Shown: positions 51,189 through 60,453, counted from the stretch's first letter. The stretch is 64,000 nt of DNA from Vibrio cincinnatiensis DSM 19608 (GCF_900167345.1 NZ_FUXB01000011.1:62001-126000), one strand, 5' to 3'. The notes: generated from the sequence alone by a model not told the origin. Program-made: numbers and translations.

Positions 51189-52910
51189 TCATTGAATCAC
51201 CACCTGAGGCGTGACAAAAATCAGCAATTCACTTTTACCCAATTGCTGATAACTACGGCGAAAGAGTGCTCCAAGAAAAGGGAGATCACCCAGTAAAGGC
51301 ACTTTATCTATGGTATTAGTCAAGCTATGTTGGAAAATACCACCCAGAACAACGGTTTCTCCATTATTGACCAACACTTGGGTACCAATCCGTTGAGTAT
51401 TAATCGCTACCGCTTCCCCTGTGCCGGTTTTAACCACATCACCAGGGCGATCCTGTGTGACACTTAAATCCAGTACCAAACGGTTATCTGGGGTGATTTG
51501 AGGTGTCACTTTCAAGCTGAGAACCGCTTTTTTAAATGCCACCGTCGTTGCCCCGCTAGAAGAAGATTCTAAGTAGGGGATTTCCGTACCTTGCTCAATG
51601 TAAGCGGGTTTTTTATTGGTGGTGATCAACCGTGGGCTCGAAATGATTTCAGCTTTAGACTCGCGCTGCATCGCTGATAATTCAAGATCTAGCAAAGTCC
51701 CTGACCCCAATTTTGCGACCTGAAACGCAATGCTTGAGGCGTTAGCAGCCGTGGCCCCCAAGTTAACGTTCAAGAAGTTATTGATCATTTCGGTACCATC
51801 TTCCGGCTCATATAAGCCAATCGTGTTCATGTTTCCTTCAATAGAACCGCCCACGGTATGACTGCCGTTTTTCGATGACATCCCCCACCGGATCCCTAAT
51901 TCGTCTAAGTTGCCTTCATTCACCGTCACAATTCTGGCTTCAATCTGTACTTGTTTGACAGGAATATCCAGTGACTCAATGATTTCACGAATCACTTTAA
52001 TGTTTTCAGGTAATTCGCGGATCAAGAGGGCATTCGTTCGCTCATCAATACTAATAGAACCACGCTCTGATAACATATTGACAGTTCCACTTCCACCTAT
52101 CATCTCAGCAATATCCGAGGCTTTCGCAAAATGTACTTTGATGATGTCCGAGCGTAAATCACCCAGTTCTTCCGCTAAACGCGCTTTCTCGAGTTGTTGC
52201 TTTTCTCGTAAATCCAACTCCTCTTTCGGTGCAACGAGAATCACGTTTCCATCAACGCGCTTATCAAGCCCTTTGACCTGTAAAATAATATCAAGCACCT
52301 GCTGCCAAGGAACACCATCCAAACGTAGGGTTAAGTTCCCTTTAACTGAGTCAGAAACCACTAAATTAAATTGGTTGTAATCCGCAATTAACTGTAAGAC
52401 ATTTCGAACAGGAATATCTTGGAAGTTAATGGAGATAAGCTTACCTTGTTTTTCCATCAAATTAGGAAGAGGGGCGGGTTCTTCCTTCTTTAGTTCGGTA
52501 ATGACCACCTCTAAATATTGGCTGCGTAAAGAATAATCATACTTAAAGGCCCCTTGAATACTCACTTCGAGCAAAGTACTTGGCTCTTGACGAAACACTT
52601 CAATCGTTTCCACCGCTGAAGCAAAATCTTTTACATCGAATAAGTAGAGCTGATCATCAGCAACTTCCGTATTGAGTAGTTCAATCGTTAATCCTTGAGC
52701 TTTTTTTTGTACGTCCACTACCGTTGAGGGAGAGGCCAACTCGACGATCAAAACCGCCTCTTTATTTTTATTTAAACGAAAATCAATATTCTTTAATTGA
52801 TTCGCTCCTGTTAATTCACTGGCAACAACGCTGACAGCCGACAGTGTCCACACGCCTATACACAGGTAACGCAAACTACGTACCACTACCGAATTTAATC
52901 CTTTAATCAT
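51189..52910 (-). CDS. pilQ: Type IV pilus secretin PilQ
   Basis: PilQ forms the outer-membrane channel through which type IV pili extend and through which DNA enters during competence. The 573-aa protein has a signal peptide (about residues 1-30), an AMIN-like N-domain, an STN/secretin N region (ISINFQDIPVRNVLQLIADY near 153-172), and the secretin core ending with VPLLGDLPFLGALFRR near 536-551. Last of pilM-N-O-P-Q, 24 nt after pilP. Confidence 0.97.
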   Translation of the reverse strand: MIKGLNSVVVRSLRYLCIGVWTLSAVSVVASELTGANQLKNIDFRLNKNKEAVLIVELASPSTVVDVQKKAQGLTIELLNTEVADDQLYLFDVKDFASAVETIEVFRQEPSTLLEVSIQGAFKYDYSLRSQYLEVVITELKKEEPAPLPNLMEKQGKLISINFQDIPVRNVLQLIADYNQFNLVVSDSVKGNLTLRLDGVPWQQVLDIILQVKGLDKRVDGNVILVAPKEELDLREKQQLEKARLAEELGDLRSDIIKVHFAKASDIAEMIGGSGTVNMLSERGSISIDERTNALLIRELPENIKVIREIIESLDIPVKQVQIEARIVTVNEGNLDELGIRWGMSSKNGSHTVGGSIEGNMNTIGLYEPEDGTEMINNFLNVNLGATAANASSIAFQVAKLGSGTLLDLELSAMQRESKAEIISSPRLITTNKKPAYIEQGTEIPYLESSSSGATTVAFKKAVLSLKVTPQITPDNRLVLDLSVTQDRPGDVVKTGTGEAVAINTQRIGTQVLVNNGETVVLGGIFQHSLTNTIDKVPLLGDLPFLGALFRRSYQQLGKSELLIFVTPQVVIQ

Positions 52911-52934
52911 AGTTAGGTCTCTAAACTGAAAAAC

Positions 52935-53453
52935 TTATTTCAAAGCCAATTTGACATTACGCTGATTCCAGCACCCTAAGCCATCAGGCAGGGTTTCTTT
53001 TATCAATAGATAATCATCAGCAACTCGAGTGATTCGTCCATTATTTAATCCGAGGTATTGCCCTGCTTTCACATTGACGACCGTTCCACTCGGCGTTTGA
53101 ACTAAGGCAGAGATACTGCCTCCACTACTCATGACTCCTCTTAAACGCAGTTGATTGAGAGGATAACGTTCCAGCGTTCCGGTTTTACTGCGAGGTACCG
53201 GTTGCCAACAGTCAGACTGAGTAACCGACTGATTTTGTACTAGCGCTTCTTGGGGCAAGACAAACGGTTCTCGTTTGCCATGTTGTCCATAATGAAAGGC
53301 TTGAAACTGAACCACAGGCGCAAGCTGAGCCACTTCTCTTTGAGTCTGTAATTCCACCTCAAGTAAGTAATCCTCTAGAGAGTCTTCATTGGCTTGACAA
53401 CCAACCAATAACAAAGGGCATAGCCAGCCTAAAAATCTAAGGCTACTTCTCAT
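52935..53453 (-). CDS. pilP: Type IV pilus assembly lipoprotein PilP
   Basis: PilP is an inner-membrane lipoprotein that links the PilN/PilO complex to PilQ. The 172-aa protein has a lipobox LLVGC with the lipidated Cys at position 19, and the folded C-terminal domain (RLRGVMSSGGSISALVQTP near 104-122, then VKAGQYLGLNNGRI). It overlaps pilO by 11 nt. Confidence 0.96.
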   Translation of the reverse strand: MRSSLRFLGWLCPLLLVGCQANEDSLEDYLLEVELQTQREVAQLAPVVQFQAFHYGQHGKREPFVLPQEALVQNQSVTQSDCWQPVPRSKTGTLERYPLNQLRLRGVMSSGGSISALVQTPSGTVVNVKAGQYLGLNNGRITRVADDYLLIKETLPDGLGCWNQRNVKLALK

Positions 53454-54033
53454 CTTTCACCTCCGATTTAAACTGGTAGGTATACGCACGAACCCTAAAG
53501 TGTAAGGTACTGCTTTCCTGACTGACCCTTTGCCAGTCCACATCATCAAAGTTAATAATTCGGGGCAGCTTGGCAATGGCTTCTGAAAAGTCACCAATAT
53601 TGTGATAATTTCCCGTCAGTTCGATATTGAGAGGCAAACGGTATAGGAACTCTTGGTTCAGCTTTTCTCCCCAATCAATTCTGGTGAAAGTGAGAGAATT
53701 TTTTAGCCCCAACTCATTCACCGACGCTAACATACTGGCCAGCTCTTGCTGTACAGGGAGTTGACGTAGCAAAAAATCATAGCGATCGGATAATTCATCT
53801 AATTGCGTTTGTAGCTGTGGTAACGCGGCCACTTTACTGGCCTTAATCCGGACAGTGGATTTTAGCGTTTGCTCTTGCTGCTTCAGCCCCTCCAGGCCTT
53901 CTTGCTTTGGTAATAGATAAAACCAATAACCAGCAGCTTGAATCACCATAATCAGCAGCGCTATCACCACCAGCTGCGCCGCTCTTGGCCACTCCATTAG
54001 CTCGTCGAAATCTAAATCATACGCTTTAGTCAT
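53443..54033 (-). CDS. pilO: Type IV pilus alignment protein PilO
   Basis: PilO forms a heterodimer with PilN in the inner-membrane alignment complex. From MTKAYDLDFDELMEWPRAAQ (54033) it is 196 aa: one transmembrane helix near 21-39, a coiled coil (EGLKQQEQTLKSTVRIKASK) and a ferredoxin-like periplasmic domain. The frame is open 37 codons further but that lies in pilN. It overlaps pilN by 8 nt and pilP by 11 nt. Confidence 0.96.
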   Translation of the reverse strand: MTKAYDLDFDELMEWPRAAQLVVIALLIMVIQAAGYWFYLLPKQEGLEGLKQQEQTLKSTVRIKASKVAALPQLQTQLDELSDRYDFLLRQLPVQQELASMLASVNELGLKNSLTFTRIDWGEKLNQEFLYRLPLNIELTGNYHNIGDFSEAIAKLPRIINFDDVDWQRVSQESSTLHFRVRAYTYQFKSEVKDEK

Positions 54034-54619
54034 GAGAAGCCTCCTTTTGAGCGGGCTTTTGAACCACTTGATCGGAAGTATGAAAGAGGAAAGAGACTTT
54101 AAAACTCTGAAACTGCTTACCAAAGCGACGATTGCCCGACACAATCGAGTGCATTCCCACTGCAGATAACTGAGGCGATTTTTCCAAATTATCCAACATG
54201 GTCGCCAAACGCGCAGTACTATCGCTAATACCGTTCATTTCGACCTCTTGCCCATTCATCTTGATTTTATCGACATAGACGCCTTCAGGAATTAACTCCG
54301 GCATCAGGTGCATAAAGTCAGTACTTTTATTGCGTTTCTGTTGCAAAGCCTCCACCACTTTTAAACGGGTTAATAAGGCTTTATGTTCTTGCTCTGTCAC
54401 TTTTAAAGCATGAAGGCGTTCATCTAACTGGCGAATATGCTGGTTAAGAAAATCCAGTCGCCCCTGCTGCTGTTGCTTCTGCTGCTCTAGATAGCTTCCC
54501 GCCACCCCTTGCACGCCCAGCGCTAAAAGTACGCCTAAGATTAATAAATGGATGAAATGCTGCCGATAGGCTTCTCGCTGTACTTCTCGCCACGGCAACA
54601 AATTAATGTTATGCAGCAT
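54026..54619 (-). CDS. pilN: Type IV pilus assembly protein PilN
   Basis: PilN binds PilM through its N-terminal INLLPWRE motif (MLHNINLLPWREVQR at the start, 54619), then spans the membrane near residues 21-39, followed by a coiled coil (QQKQQQQGRLDFLNQHIRQL) and a periplasmic domain. Length 197 aa. It overlaps pilM by 11 nt; the longer frame start lies within pilM. Confidence 0.96.
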   Translation of the reverse strand: MLHNINLLPWREVQREAYRQHFIHLLILGVLLALGVQGVAGSYLEQQKQQQQGRLDFLNQHIRQLDERLHALKVTEQEHKALLTRLKVVEALQQKRNKSTDFMHLMPELIPEGVYVDKIKMNGQEVEMNGISDSTARLATMLDNLEKSPQLSAVGMHSIVSGNRRFGKQFQSFKVSFLFHTSDQVVQKPAQKEASHD

Positions 54620-55631
54620 GCCCACTCTCCAACCATTCAATACCTCGTAACGCTAACCCAGCAGCGGTACTGAATCGTTGCTGCTCATTTAACGTTCGCC
54701 GACGCTTATTCAATTTATGACTAAAGATAGAGAGCGGTGTAAACCGCTCACATGGTAATGCGAGTCGCTCACTAATCGCCTCCGCTAATCCGGAGATAGA
54801 AGCTCCCCCTCCAGAAAGCCATATTCCCGCCAAACTGTGTGTGCCATGTACGGAAGTAAATAGCTGAATTTGCCGCGCCAATCGTTCAACAAACTCTTGA
54901 TTAAAGGCTTGTACATCGGTTGAGCTGTCCAACGATGCAACATCATGACTTCCCTCTGACTGCTCAGTTTGGTTAAACCAACGAGTACCCAGTGGTATCT
55001 CTTTACAAAATGGGGCTTTATCGATGAAATCAAGGCACAAAGAACTTTGGCTATAGCCAATATCAAGTAACATCCAATTCGTTCTCTGCTGAATTTGGCT
55101 CACTTGCTGCCAGATACGCACTAAACTGTGCATCTGTACATCAAGAAGTACTGGATTAAGGCCTGCCTTTTCAGAAGCAGAAATACGGCTTTCCACCACT
55201 TCACGGCGCGTAGCATAGACTTGATACGTTGCACTACGACTTCGTCCCAGTACGTTATCTGATATCTTAATGAAATCTAAACTCAGATCGTCAATCGGTA
55301 ATGGTGACTGATGAGAGAACGCCTGATAAATAGCAAATTCTTGCTCAGCGGGCTCAAGATCACTTTCTATTTGCAATATTTTGCTGATGACCGAGTTATC
55401 AGGTACGGCAATAGAGACCTTGCGGTTAAACAAAGGTAGGCTCTTTTTGAGTTCTTTGAGTTTCTTTACAATTTTCTGATAATCCAGCGTGTAGTTATCG
55501 GCGAAAATGTCGCCGGTTACGGCAATTTCTTTATAGCTAACGAGCGAATAGGTATCGCCACTTAACTTTAAAACCACAGCTTTAATGCTGTGATGCCCAA
55601 TATCAACACCTGTAACTAATGATTTACCCAT
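54609..55631 (-). CDS. pilM: Type IV pilus actin-like protein PilM
   Basis: PilM is a cytoplasmic actin/FtsA-like protein that docks to PilN and connects the pilus motors to the alignment complex. From MGKSLVTGVDIGHHSIKAVV (55631), with TGGAG 8 nt upstream, it is 340 aa. The ATP-binding motifs GVDIGHHSIKAV (8-19) and WLSGGGASISGLAEAI near 272-287 are visible. It heads pilMNOPQ and is divergent from mrcA. Confidence 0.95.
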   Translation of the reverse strand: MGKSLVTGVDIGHHSIKAVVLKLSGDTYSLVSYKEIAVTGDIFADNYTLDYQKIVKKLKELKKSLPLFNRKVSIAVPDNSVISKILQIESDLEPAEQEFAIYQAFSHQSPLPIDDLSLDFIKISDNVLGRSRSATYQVYATRREVVESRISASEKAGLNPVLLDVQMHSLVRIWQQVSQIQQRTNWMLLDIGYSQSSLCLDFIDKAPFCKEIPLGTRWFNQTEQSEGSHDVASLDSSTDVQAFNQEFVERLARQIQLFTSVHGTHSLAGIWLSGGGASISGLAEAISERLALPCERFTPLSIFSHKLNKRRRTLNEQQRFSTAAGLALRGIEWLESGHAA

Positions 55632-55772
55632 GCCATTAACTCCAGTAACAACACTCAGCATTAAACGACTATTTTTGAGAAAATAATCGTTCACTATTTT
55701 TAAGTACTGAGGTTTTAGTCTAGAGTACAGGGGTTTGTATTAAGACAGCCTCTACTAAACAGGGATTCTCCG
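55632..55772. promoter_or_regulatory. Divergent pilM / mrcA promoter region
   Basis: 141 nt between divergent genes, the same arrangement as in other gammaproteobacteria. TCTAGAGTACAGG near 55720 and TAAAAC-like stretches are present but no consensus pair stands out. A CAGGGA box precedes the mrcA start. Confidence 0.4.
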
Positions 55773-58250
55773 GTGAAGTTCATAAAGCGTTTACTTATAT
55801 TTTCATTGATTTGCATTATTCTTGGAGTCACAACAATCTTTGGCTTCTATTTTTATGTGAAATCAGATTTACCCGATGTGGCCACATTAAAAGACGTTCG
55901 ATTACAGACGCCAATGCAAGTCTTTAGTCAAGATGGCAAACTCATCGCCCAATTTGGTGAGAAACGGCGTATTCCTCTAAAACTAGAGGAGATGCCTAAA
56001 GAACTGATAGAAGCCATTGTTGCCACCGAAGACTCCCGTTTTTACGAACATTATGGATTTGATCCTATCGGCATTACCCGAGCCGCCTTTGCTGTTGCCG
56101 CATCAGGCAGTGCTTCACAAGGGGCAAGTACCATTACCCAGCAGTTAGCTCGTAACTTCTTCTTATCTAATGAAAAGAAGATTATGCGAAAAATCAAAGA
56201 GATATTCATCGCTATTCACATTGAACAGCTCCTGACTAAAGATGAAATTCTTGAACTTTATCTGAATAAAATCTACCTCGGTTACCGTTCTTATGGAGTA
56301 GGCGCAGCAGCTCAAACCTATTTTGGAAAAGATGCAAAAGATTTGACGCTAGGTGAAATAGCCACTATTGCAGGTTTACCTAAAGCACCTTCAACCATGA
56401 ACCCTATCCATTCGGTGGAACGAGCAACCCAACGTCGCAACGTAGTTCTGCTCCGAATGTTGTCTGAAAACTACATCACTGAACACGAATATGAACAAGC
56501 TCGAGCAGAAATATTGGATGCAAAATTCCATGGCGCTGAAATTGAATTACGAGCGCCTTATGTAGCTGAAATTGCTCGAGCATGGATGGTTGAGCGCTAT
56601 GGTGAAGAAGATGCTTATACTTCAGGCATGAATATCTACACCACCATTGATTCAAAGCAACAACAAGCAGCGAACCAAGCTGCCATTGATAACTTACTTG
56701 CCTATGATGAACGACATGGTTACCGCGGAGCCGAGAAGGTGCTGTGGAAAGCGGGTCAAACTACTTGGGAAACCAATAAACTCAACACACATCTTCGCAG
56801 TGAACCCATCTATGGCGATCTTTTCCCTGCGGTTGTACTCAAGGTTGAACAGAAATCGGCGCAAGTATGGGTTAGAAACCATCACTTACAAAACATCGCA
56901 TGGGAGGACATGAACTGGGCCAGACGTTTTATTAACGATGACCGACAAGGGCCATTGCCTAGTAAAGCCAGTGATATTTTGGTTGAGGGCGAGCAAATTT
57001 GGGTTCGTCGCCAAGAAAACCCTGATACCCAAGAGGCTTATTGGAAACTGAGCCAAGTTCCTAATGCCAATACCGCCTTTGTTGCCATGAATCCAGATAA
57101 CGGGGCTGTTTTAGCACTGGTTGGAGGGTTTAACTTTGTGCACAGTAATTTCAACCGTGCAACTCAGTCGATCCGACAAGTAGGTTCTAGTATCAAACCT
57201 TTTATCTACTCTGCGGCCTTAGATAAGGGGCTAACCTTAGCGACGCTGATCAATGATGCACCAATTAACCAGTGGGATGAAGGTCAAGGTACGGCATGGA
57301 GACCCAAGAACTCACCGCCAACTTATATCGGCCCAACCCGTTTACGCATTGGCTTAGCTCAATCGAAGAACGTGATGGCGGTTCGAGTTCTCCGCGAAGT
57401 CGGCTTAGATGAAACTCGCCAATACTTAACTCGTTTTGGTTTCGAATTAAGCCAAGTTCCCCGTTCTGAAACCATCGCTTTAGGCGCCGGGAGTTTAACC
57501 CCTGTAAAAATGGCTCAGGGTTACTCAGTGTTTGCCAATGGAGGCTACTATGTCGAGCCTTTCTACATCAGTAAAGTCGAGAATACCCATGGAGAACTTG
57601 AATTTGCCGCAACCCCCAAAGCGGTGTGCCATCACGGTTGTCAAACGTCAACCAACGACTTTCATGAACAAGATGCAGACGCGCTTTATGCGCCTCAAGT
57701 TATCTCGGAACAAACCGCCTTTTTAATTCGAGAAATGCTCTACAGCAACATATGGGGAGGCGGTAACTGGCGTGATGGAACAGGCTGGAACGGAACGGGC
57801 TGGAGAGCTCAAGTATTAAAACGTCGTGATATTGGTGGAAAAACGGGAACCACCAATGATTCTAAAGATGCTTGGTATAACGGTTATGGTCCTGGAATCG
57901 TAGCCACCGCTTGGGTTGGCTTTGATGACCACAACCGCAATCTTGGAAAAACTATCCCTAATCCAAATATTGAGGATGATATTTCTGGTGCTGAGGCAGG
58001 AGCCAAAACCGCACAACCCGCATGGATTGATTTTATGCGCTCTGCTTTAGCCGATGTGGCCGTAGAAAATACTCCAATTCCGAAAAAGATTGTTCGCGTC
58101 AGAATTGATCGGGAAAGTGGTTTGTTAACGCATAAACTGGATTCCAGCTCCTTGTTTGAATATTTCATTCAAGGGACGGAACCCACCGAATATGTGACAG
58201 AAGATACCCAAGATATTTACTCATCTGATGGCGGAGATGGGCTCTTCTAA
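55773..58250 (+). CDS. mrcA: Penicillin-binding protein 1A
   Basis: PBP1A is a bifunctional class-A enzyme that polymerises and cross-links peptidoglycan. The 825-aa protein has an N-terminal membrane anchor (about 7-28), a glycosyltransferase domain with EDSRFYEHYGFDP near 88-100 and GASTITQQLARN near 119-130, and a transpeptidase domain with the SxxK motif SSIKPF near residue 472 and KTGTTND near 690. The middle holds the PBP1A OB-like insertion. Start MKFIKRLLIFSLICI; likely needs the outer-membrane activator LpoA, not in the window. Confidence 0.98.
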   Translation: MKFIKRLLIFSLICIILGVTTIFGFYFYVKSDLPDVATLKDVRLQTPMQVFSQDGKLIAQFGEKRRIPLKLEEMPKELIEAIVATEDSRFYEHYGFDPIGITRAAFAVAASGSASQGASTITQQLARNFFLSNEKKIMRKIKEIFIAIHIEQLLTKDEILELYLNKIYLGYRSYGVGAAAQTYFGKDAKDLTLGEIATIAGLPKAPSTMNPIHSVERATQRRNVVLLRMLSENYITEHEYEQARAEILDAKFHGAEIELRAPYVAEIARAWMVERYGEEDAYTSGMNIYTTIDSKQQQAANQAAIDNLLAYDERHGYRGAEKVLWKAGQTTWETNKLNTHLRSEPIYGDLFPAVVLKVEQKSAQVWVRNHHLQNIAWEDMNWARRFINDDRQGPLPSKASDILVEGEQIWVRRQENPDTQEAYWKLSQVPNANTAFVAMNPDNGAVLALVGGFNFVHSNFNRATQSIRQVGSSIKPFIYSAALDKGLTLATLINDAPINQWDEGQGTAWRPKNSPPTYIGPTRLRIGLAQSKNVMAVRVLREVGLDETRQYLTRFGFELSQVPRSETIALGAGSLTPVKMAQGYSVFANGGYYVEPFYISKVENTHGELEFAATPKAVCHHGCQTSTNDFHEQDADALYAPQVISEQTAFLIREMLYSNIWGGGNWRDGTGWNGTGWRAQVLKRRDIGGKTGTTNDSKDAWYNGYGPGIVATAWVGFDDHNRNLGKTIPNPNIEDDISGAEAGAKTAQPAWIDFMRSALADVAVENTPIPKKIVRVRIDRESGLLTHKLDSSSLFEYFIQGTEPTEYVTEDTQDIYSSDGGDGLF

Positions 58251-58255
58251 TCCAT

Positions 58256-58281
58256 ATGGCCACCCTTATTCGGGTGGCCAT
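58256..58281. terminator. Hairpin between convergent mrcA and oxyR
   Basis: A perfect 10-bp stem (ATGGCCACCC / GGGTGGCCAT, 6-nt loop) begins 6 nt after the mrcA stop and lies 19 nt from the oxyR stop. There is no long T-run on either side, so termination is probable but not certain. Confidence 0.65.
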
Positions 58282-58299
58282 TGATCGCATTGTTTACCA

Positions 58300-59190
58300 T
58301 TATTGCTGATTGAGGCACGCTTTCATCGCTTGCGCCAGTTGTTCAAAACGTTGACGTAAAGGAGATCCCGGTCGATAAGCTAAGACGATCCGACGTGAAG
58401 GCTCTGGATTCACGGCCTTAATATAGCAAACACCATCTTTCACTTTTTCCTCAGGTAAAGAAAGCTGAGGCAATAAAGTAATACCAGAACCTGCAGCAAC
58501 CATATTACGCAAGGTTTCTAAACTGGTAGCTTTAAACCGCTCATCATCTTTAGCTCCTGCGGCAAAACAAAACCCGAGGGCTTGATCTCGTAAACAATGC
58601 CCATCACCCAATGCCAGTACAGTCTTACCATTAAGCTCTAACATTTCGATTTCATTTCGCTGAGACCACTCATGATCACATGGCACCGCAATACTCATGG
58701 GTTCACAGAAAATATCGATCTCTTTAAAAGGTTCAGTCTCTTCCACCGAAGCAAGCACTAAGCAATCCAGTTTGCCTTCTTCCAATTGCTGCACCAATTG
58801 ATGGGTCTGCGCTTCATGTAAGTACAATTCAAGATCAGGAAAGTGCTCTTTCAGGCTCGGAATTATGCGAGGTAACAAATAAGGGCCTAATGTAGGGATA
58901 AACCCAATATGCATCGGGCCACTCATCGCGCCCCCCTGTTGGCTCGCCATATCTTTAAACGTCTTAATTTCCGCTAAAATACGTTTCGCCTGATCAACCA
59001 GTTGTAGCCCAGAGTCCGTAAACAATACTCGACGGCTGCTTCGCTCCAGTAATACCGTACCTAATTCATCTTCCAACTTACGGATTTGACCGCTCAATGT
59101 CGGCTGGCTTACAAAACAAGCTTCTGCCGCTTTGCGAAAATGCTTATGTTCCGCAAGAGCGACTAAGTATTCAAAGTCTCGAATGTTCAT
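58300..59190 (-). CDS. oxyR: Hydrogen peroxide-sensing LysR-type regulator OxyR
   Basis: OxyR activates peroxide-defence genes when a disulfide forms between two cysteines. From MNIRDFEYLVALAEHKHF (59190) it is 296 aa, with a LysR helix-turn-helix at about 19-38 and redox cysteines exactly at C199 and C208 in GDGHCLRDQALGFC, the E. coli numbering. The frame is open 20 codons further upstream but into the OxyR-binding region. Divergent from the prx-grx gene it probably controls. Confidence 0.97.
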   Translation of the reverse strand: MNIRDFEYLVALAEHKHFRKAAEACFVSQPTLSGQIRKLEDELGTVLLERSSRRVLFTDSGLQLVDQAKRILAEIKTFKDMASQQGGAMSGPMHIGFIPTLGPYLLPRIIPSLKEHFPDLELYLHEAQTHQLVQQLEEGKLDCLVLASVEETEPFKEIDIFCEPMSIAVPCDHEWSQRNEIEMLELNGKTVLALGDGHCLRDQALGFCFAAGAKDDERFKATSLETLRNMVAAGSGITLLPQLSLPEEKVKDGVCYIKAVNPEPSRRIVLAYRPGSPLRQRFEQLAQAMKACLNQQ

Positions 59191-59201
59191 TTTCTTTCCA
59201 G

Positions 59202-59238
59202 ATAGGAGTTGCCTATCAAAACCATAACATTTTACGAT
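59202..59238. promoter_or_regulatory. OxyR-binding site (four ATAG/CTAT elements)
   Basis: The sequence reads ATAG-N7-CTAT-N7-ATAA-N7-CGAT, matching 14 of 16 key bases of the OxyR motif ATAG-N7-CTAT-N7-ATAG-N7-CTAT with exact 7-nt spacing. It starts 12 nt before the oxyR ATG and ends at the -35 of the divergent gene, where activated OxyR would both activate prx-grx and repress oxyR. Confidence 0.88.
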
Positions 59239-59266
59239 TAGGTCTATCAAAGGTTTTCTGTATAAT
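59238..59266 (+). promoter_or_regulatory. Promoter of the prx-grx gene
   Basis: A perfect -10 TATAAT (59261-59266), a 17-nt spacer and a poor -35, TTAGGT (59238-59243). A weak -35 abutting an OxyR site is what an OxyR-activated promoter usually looks like. The start codon is 70 nt downstream, with AAGGAAA as the ribosome site. Confidence 0.75.
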
Positions 59267-59335
59267 GGTCACAATAATATTGAGCAATATTCGTTAAGCT
59301 CATTCAGTATTGTTAAAACTAATAAGGAAATCATC

Positions 59336-60067
59336 ATGTTTGCAGCAAAAGAAGGCCAACGCATTCCACAAGTTACTTTCCCACTTCGCCGAGGAGACAG
59401 TTGGGTGACGGTCACAAGTGATGAACTGTTTGCCGGTAAAACCGTCATCGTCTTCAGTTTACCCGGTGCTTTTACACCAACCTGTTCTTCTAGCCACTTA
59501 CCACGCTACAACGAGCTATTTCCTGTTTTCAAAGAACACGGTATTGATGACATTCTTTGTGTTTCAGTCAATGACACGTTTGTTATGAATGCTTGGAAAG
59601 AGAGCCAAGAAGCAGACAATATCACCTTTATTCCAGATGGTAATGGCGACTTTACTCAAGGAATGGGCATGATGGTAGATAAGCAGGATCTGGGTTTTGG
59701 TCAGCGTTCTTGGCGTTATAGTATGCTGGTTAAAGATGGGGTGATCGACAAAATGTTTATTGAACCTAATGAACCTGGTGACCCATTTAAAGTCTCTGAT
59801 GCTGACACTATGCTCAATTATGTAGCGCCAGAATACAAAACCCAAGAGTCGATCACGGTCTTTAGTAAACCGGGTTGCCCATTCTGCGCCAAAGCAAAAC
59901 AATTATTGATTGATTCTAACTTGCAGTATGAAGAAGTGGTGCTGGGTAAAGACGCCACGAGCGTGAGCTTACGAGCCATTACAGGCCGTACTACCGTGCC
60001 ACAGATTTTTATTGGTGGGAAGCATATCGGTGGCAGTGAAGAGTTAGAAGCCTTTTTACAAAAGTAA
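59336..60067 (+). CDS. Peroxiredoxin-glutaredoxin fusion (glutathione-dependent peroxidase)
   Basis: A 243-aa hybrid peroxidase: a Prx5-type peroxiredoxin (about 1-165) with the peroxidatic Cys50 in PGAFTPTC, and a C-terminal glutaredoxin (about 172-243) with the CPFC site at 181-184. Such hybrids (known from Haemophilus influenzae) reduce peroxides at the expense of glutathione, with the Grx part recycling the Prx part. It is transcribed divergently from oxyR behind an OxyR-like site. Cytoplasmic, with no signal peptide. Confidence 0.95.
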   Translation: MFAAKEGQRIPQVTFPLRRGDSWVTVTSDELFAGKTVIVFSLPGAFTPTCSSSHLPRYNELFPVFKEHGIDDILCVSVNDTFVMNAWKESQEADNITFIPDGNGDFTQGMGMMVDKQDLGFGQRSWRYSMLVKDGVIDKMFIEPNEPGDPFKVSDADTMLNYVAPEYKTQESITVFSKPGCPFCAKAKQLLIDSNLQYEEVVLGKDATSVSLRAITGRTTVPQIFIGGKHIGGSEELEAFLQK

Positions 60068-60085
60068 TCTTCAATGCCTTCTTCA

Positions 60086-60112
60086 AACCCAGTTGATAAC
60101 TGGGTTTTTTCT
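60086..60112 (+). terminator. prx-grx terminator
   Basis: A perfect 9-bp stem (AACCCAGTT / AACTGGGTT, 3-nt loop) followed by TTTTCTTTT, 18 nt after the stop. Confidence 0.9.
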
Positions 60113-60147
60113 TTTTCACCAACATCTCGTATACTCCATTTTTTATC

Positions 60148-60432
60148 ATGAGCACATGGACTATGGCTTGCAATGATTGTCATGAGCACTGGTTTTGGAA
60201 AAAAATAGGCCGCTGCCAGCGTTGTATGGATCAGCTCACTCTGTTATCGGTTGTTTGCTGGGTGGGCTGGTTTTGGTTATTTAGAGAGAACCCACGCAGT
60301 ATTAGCTCGATTAGCTTACTCTTTGCAGGTTTTGCATTTAACGCCTTACTCTTTCTGCACTTATGGATGAAGTTTGTCGTCTTGCCTCGACGTCGACATC
60401 AAACAAAAAAGACTCCAACAAAAAAGCCCTAA
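60148..60432 (+). CDS. DUF3624 family small membrane protein
   Basis: A 94-aa protein (or 89 aa from the Met at 60163, MACNDCHEHWFWKKIGRCQ). I recognise it as DUF3624, a family I know only from Vibrionaceae and relatives, function unknown. Two CxxC-like pairs (CNDC and CQRC) suggest a metal site; two hydrophobic segments follow (about 31-46 and 53-73), then a basic tail. Neither start has a good ribosome site; a TATACT lies just upstream. Its stop codon lies in the stem of the argH terminator. Confidence 0.75.
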   Translation: MSTWTMACNDCHEHWFWKKIGRCQRCMDQLTLLSVVCWVGWFWLFRENPRSISSISLLFAGFAFNALLFLHLWMKFVVLPRRRHQTKKTPTKKP

Positions 60433-60453
60433 AACGAAAGGAGTTTTAGGGCT
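60420..60453 (-). terminator. argH terminator, overlapping the end of the DUF3624 gene
   Basis: An 11-bp stem, AGCCCTAAAAC / GTTTTAGGGCT, with a 7-nt loop. On the minus strand it is followed by a T-run, so it serves argH, 119 nt after the argH stop. On the plus strand it begins within the last codons of the DUF3624 gene and may end that transcript too. Confidence 0.82.

Noticed and set aside
51910..52380. A 156-codon plus-strand frame
   Set aside because: Antisense to the intact secretin gene pilQ; serine/threonine-rich shadow with no recognisable domain.
51189..55631. Reading the pilus genes as a type II secretion or MSHA cluster
   Set aside because: The order pilM-N-O-P-Q upstream of aroK, the PilM actin-like fold and the PilP lipobox are those of the type IV pilus/competence machinery; no gsp or msh genes are present.
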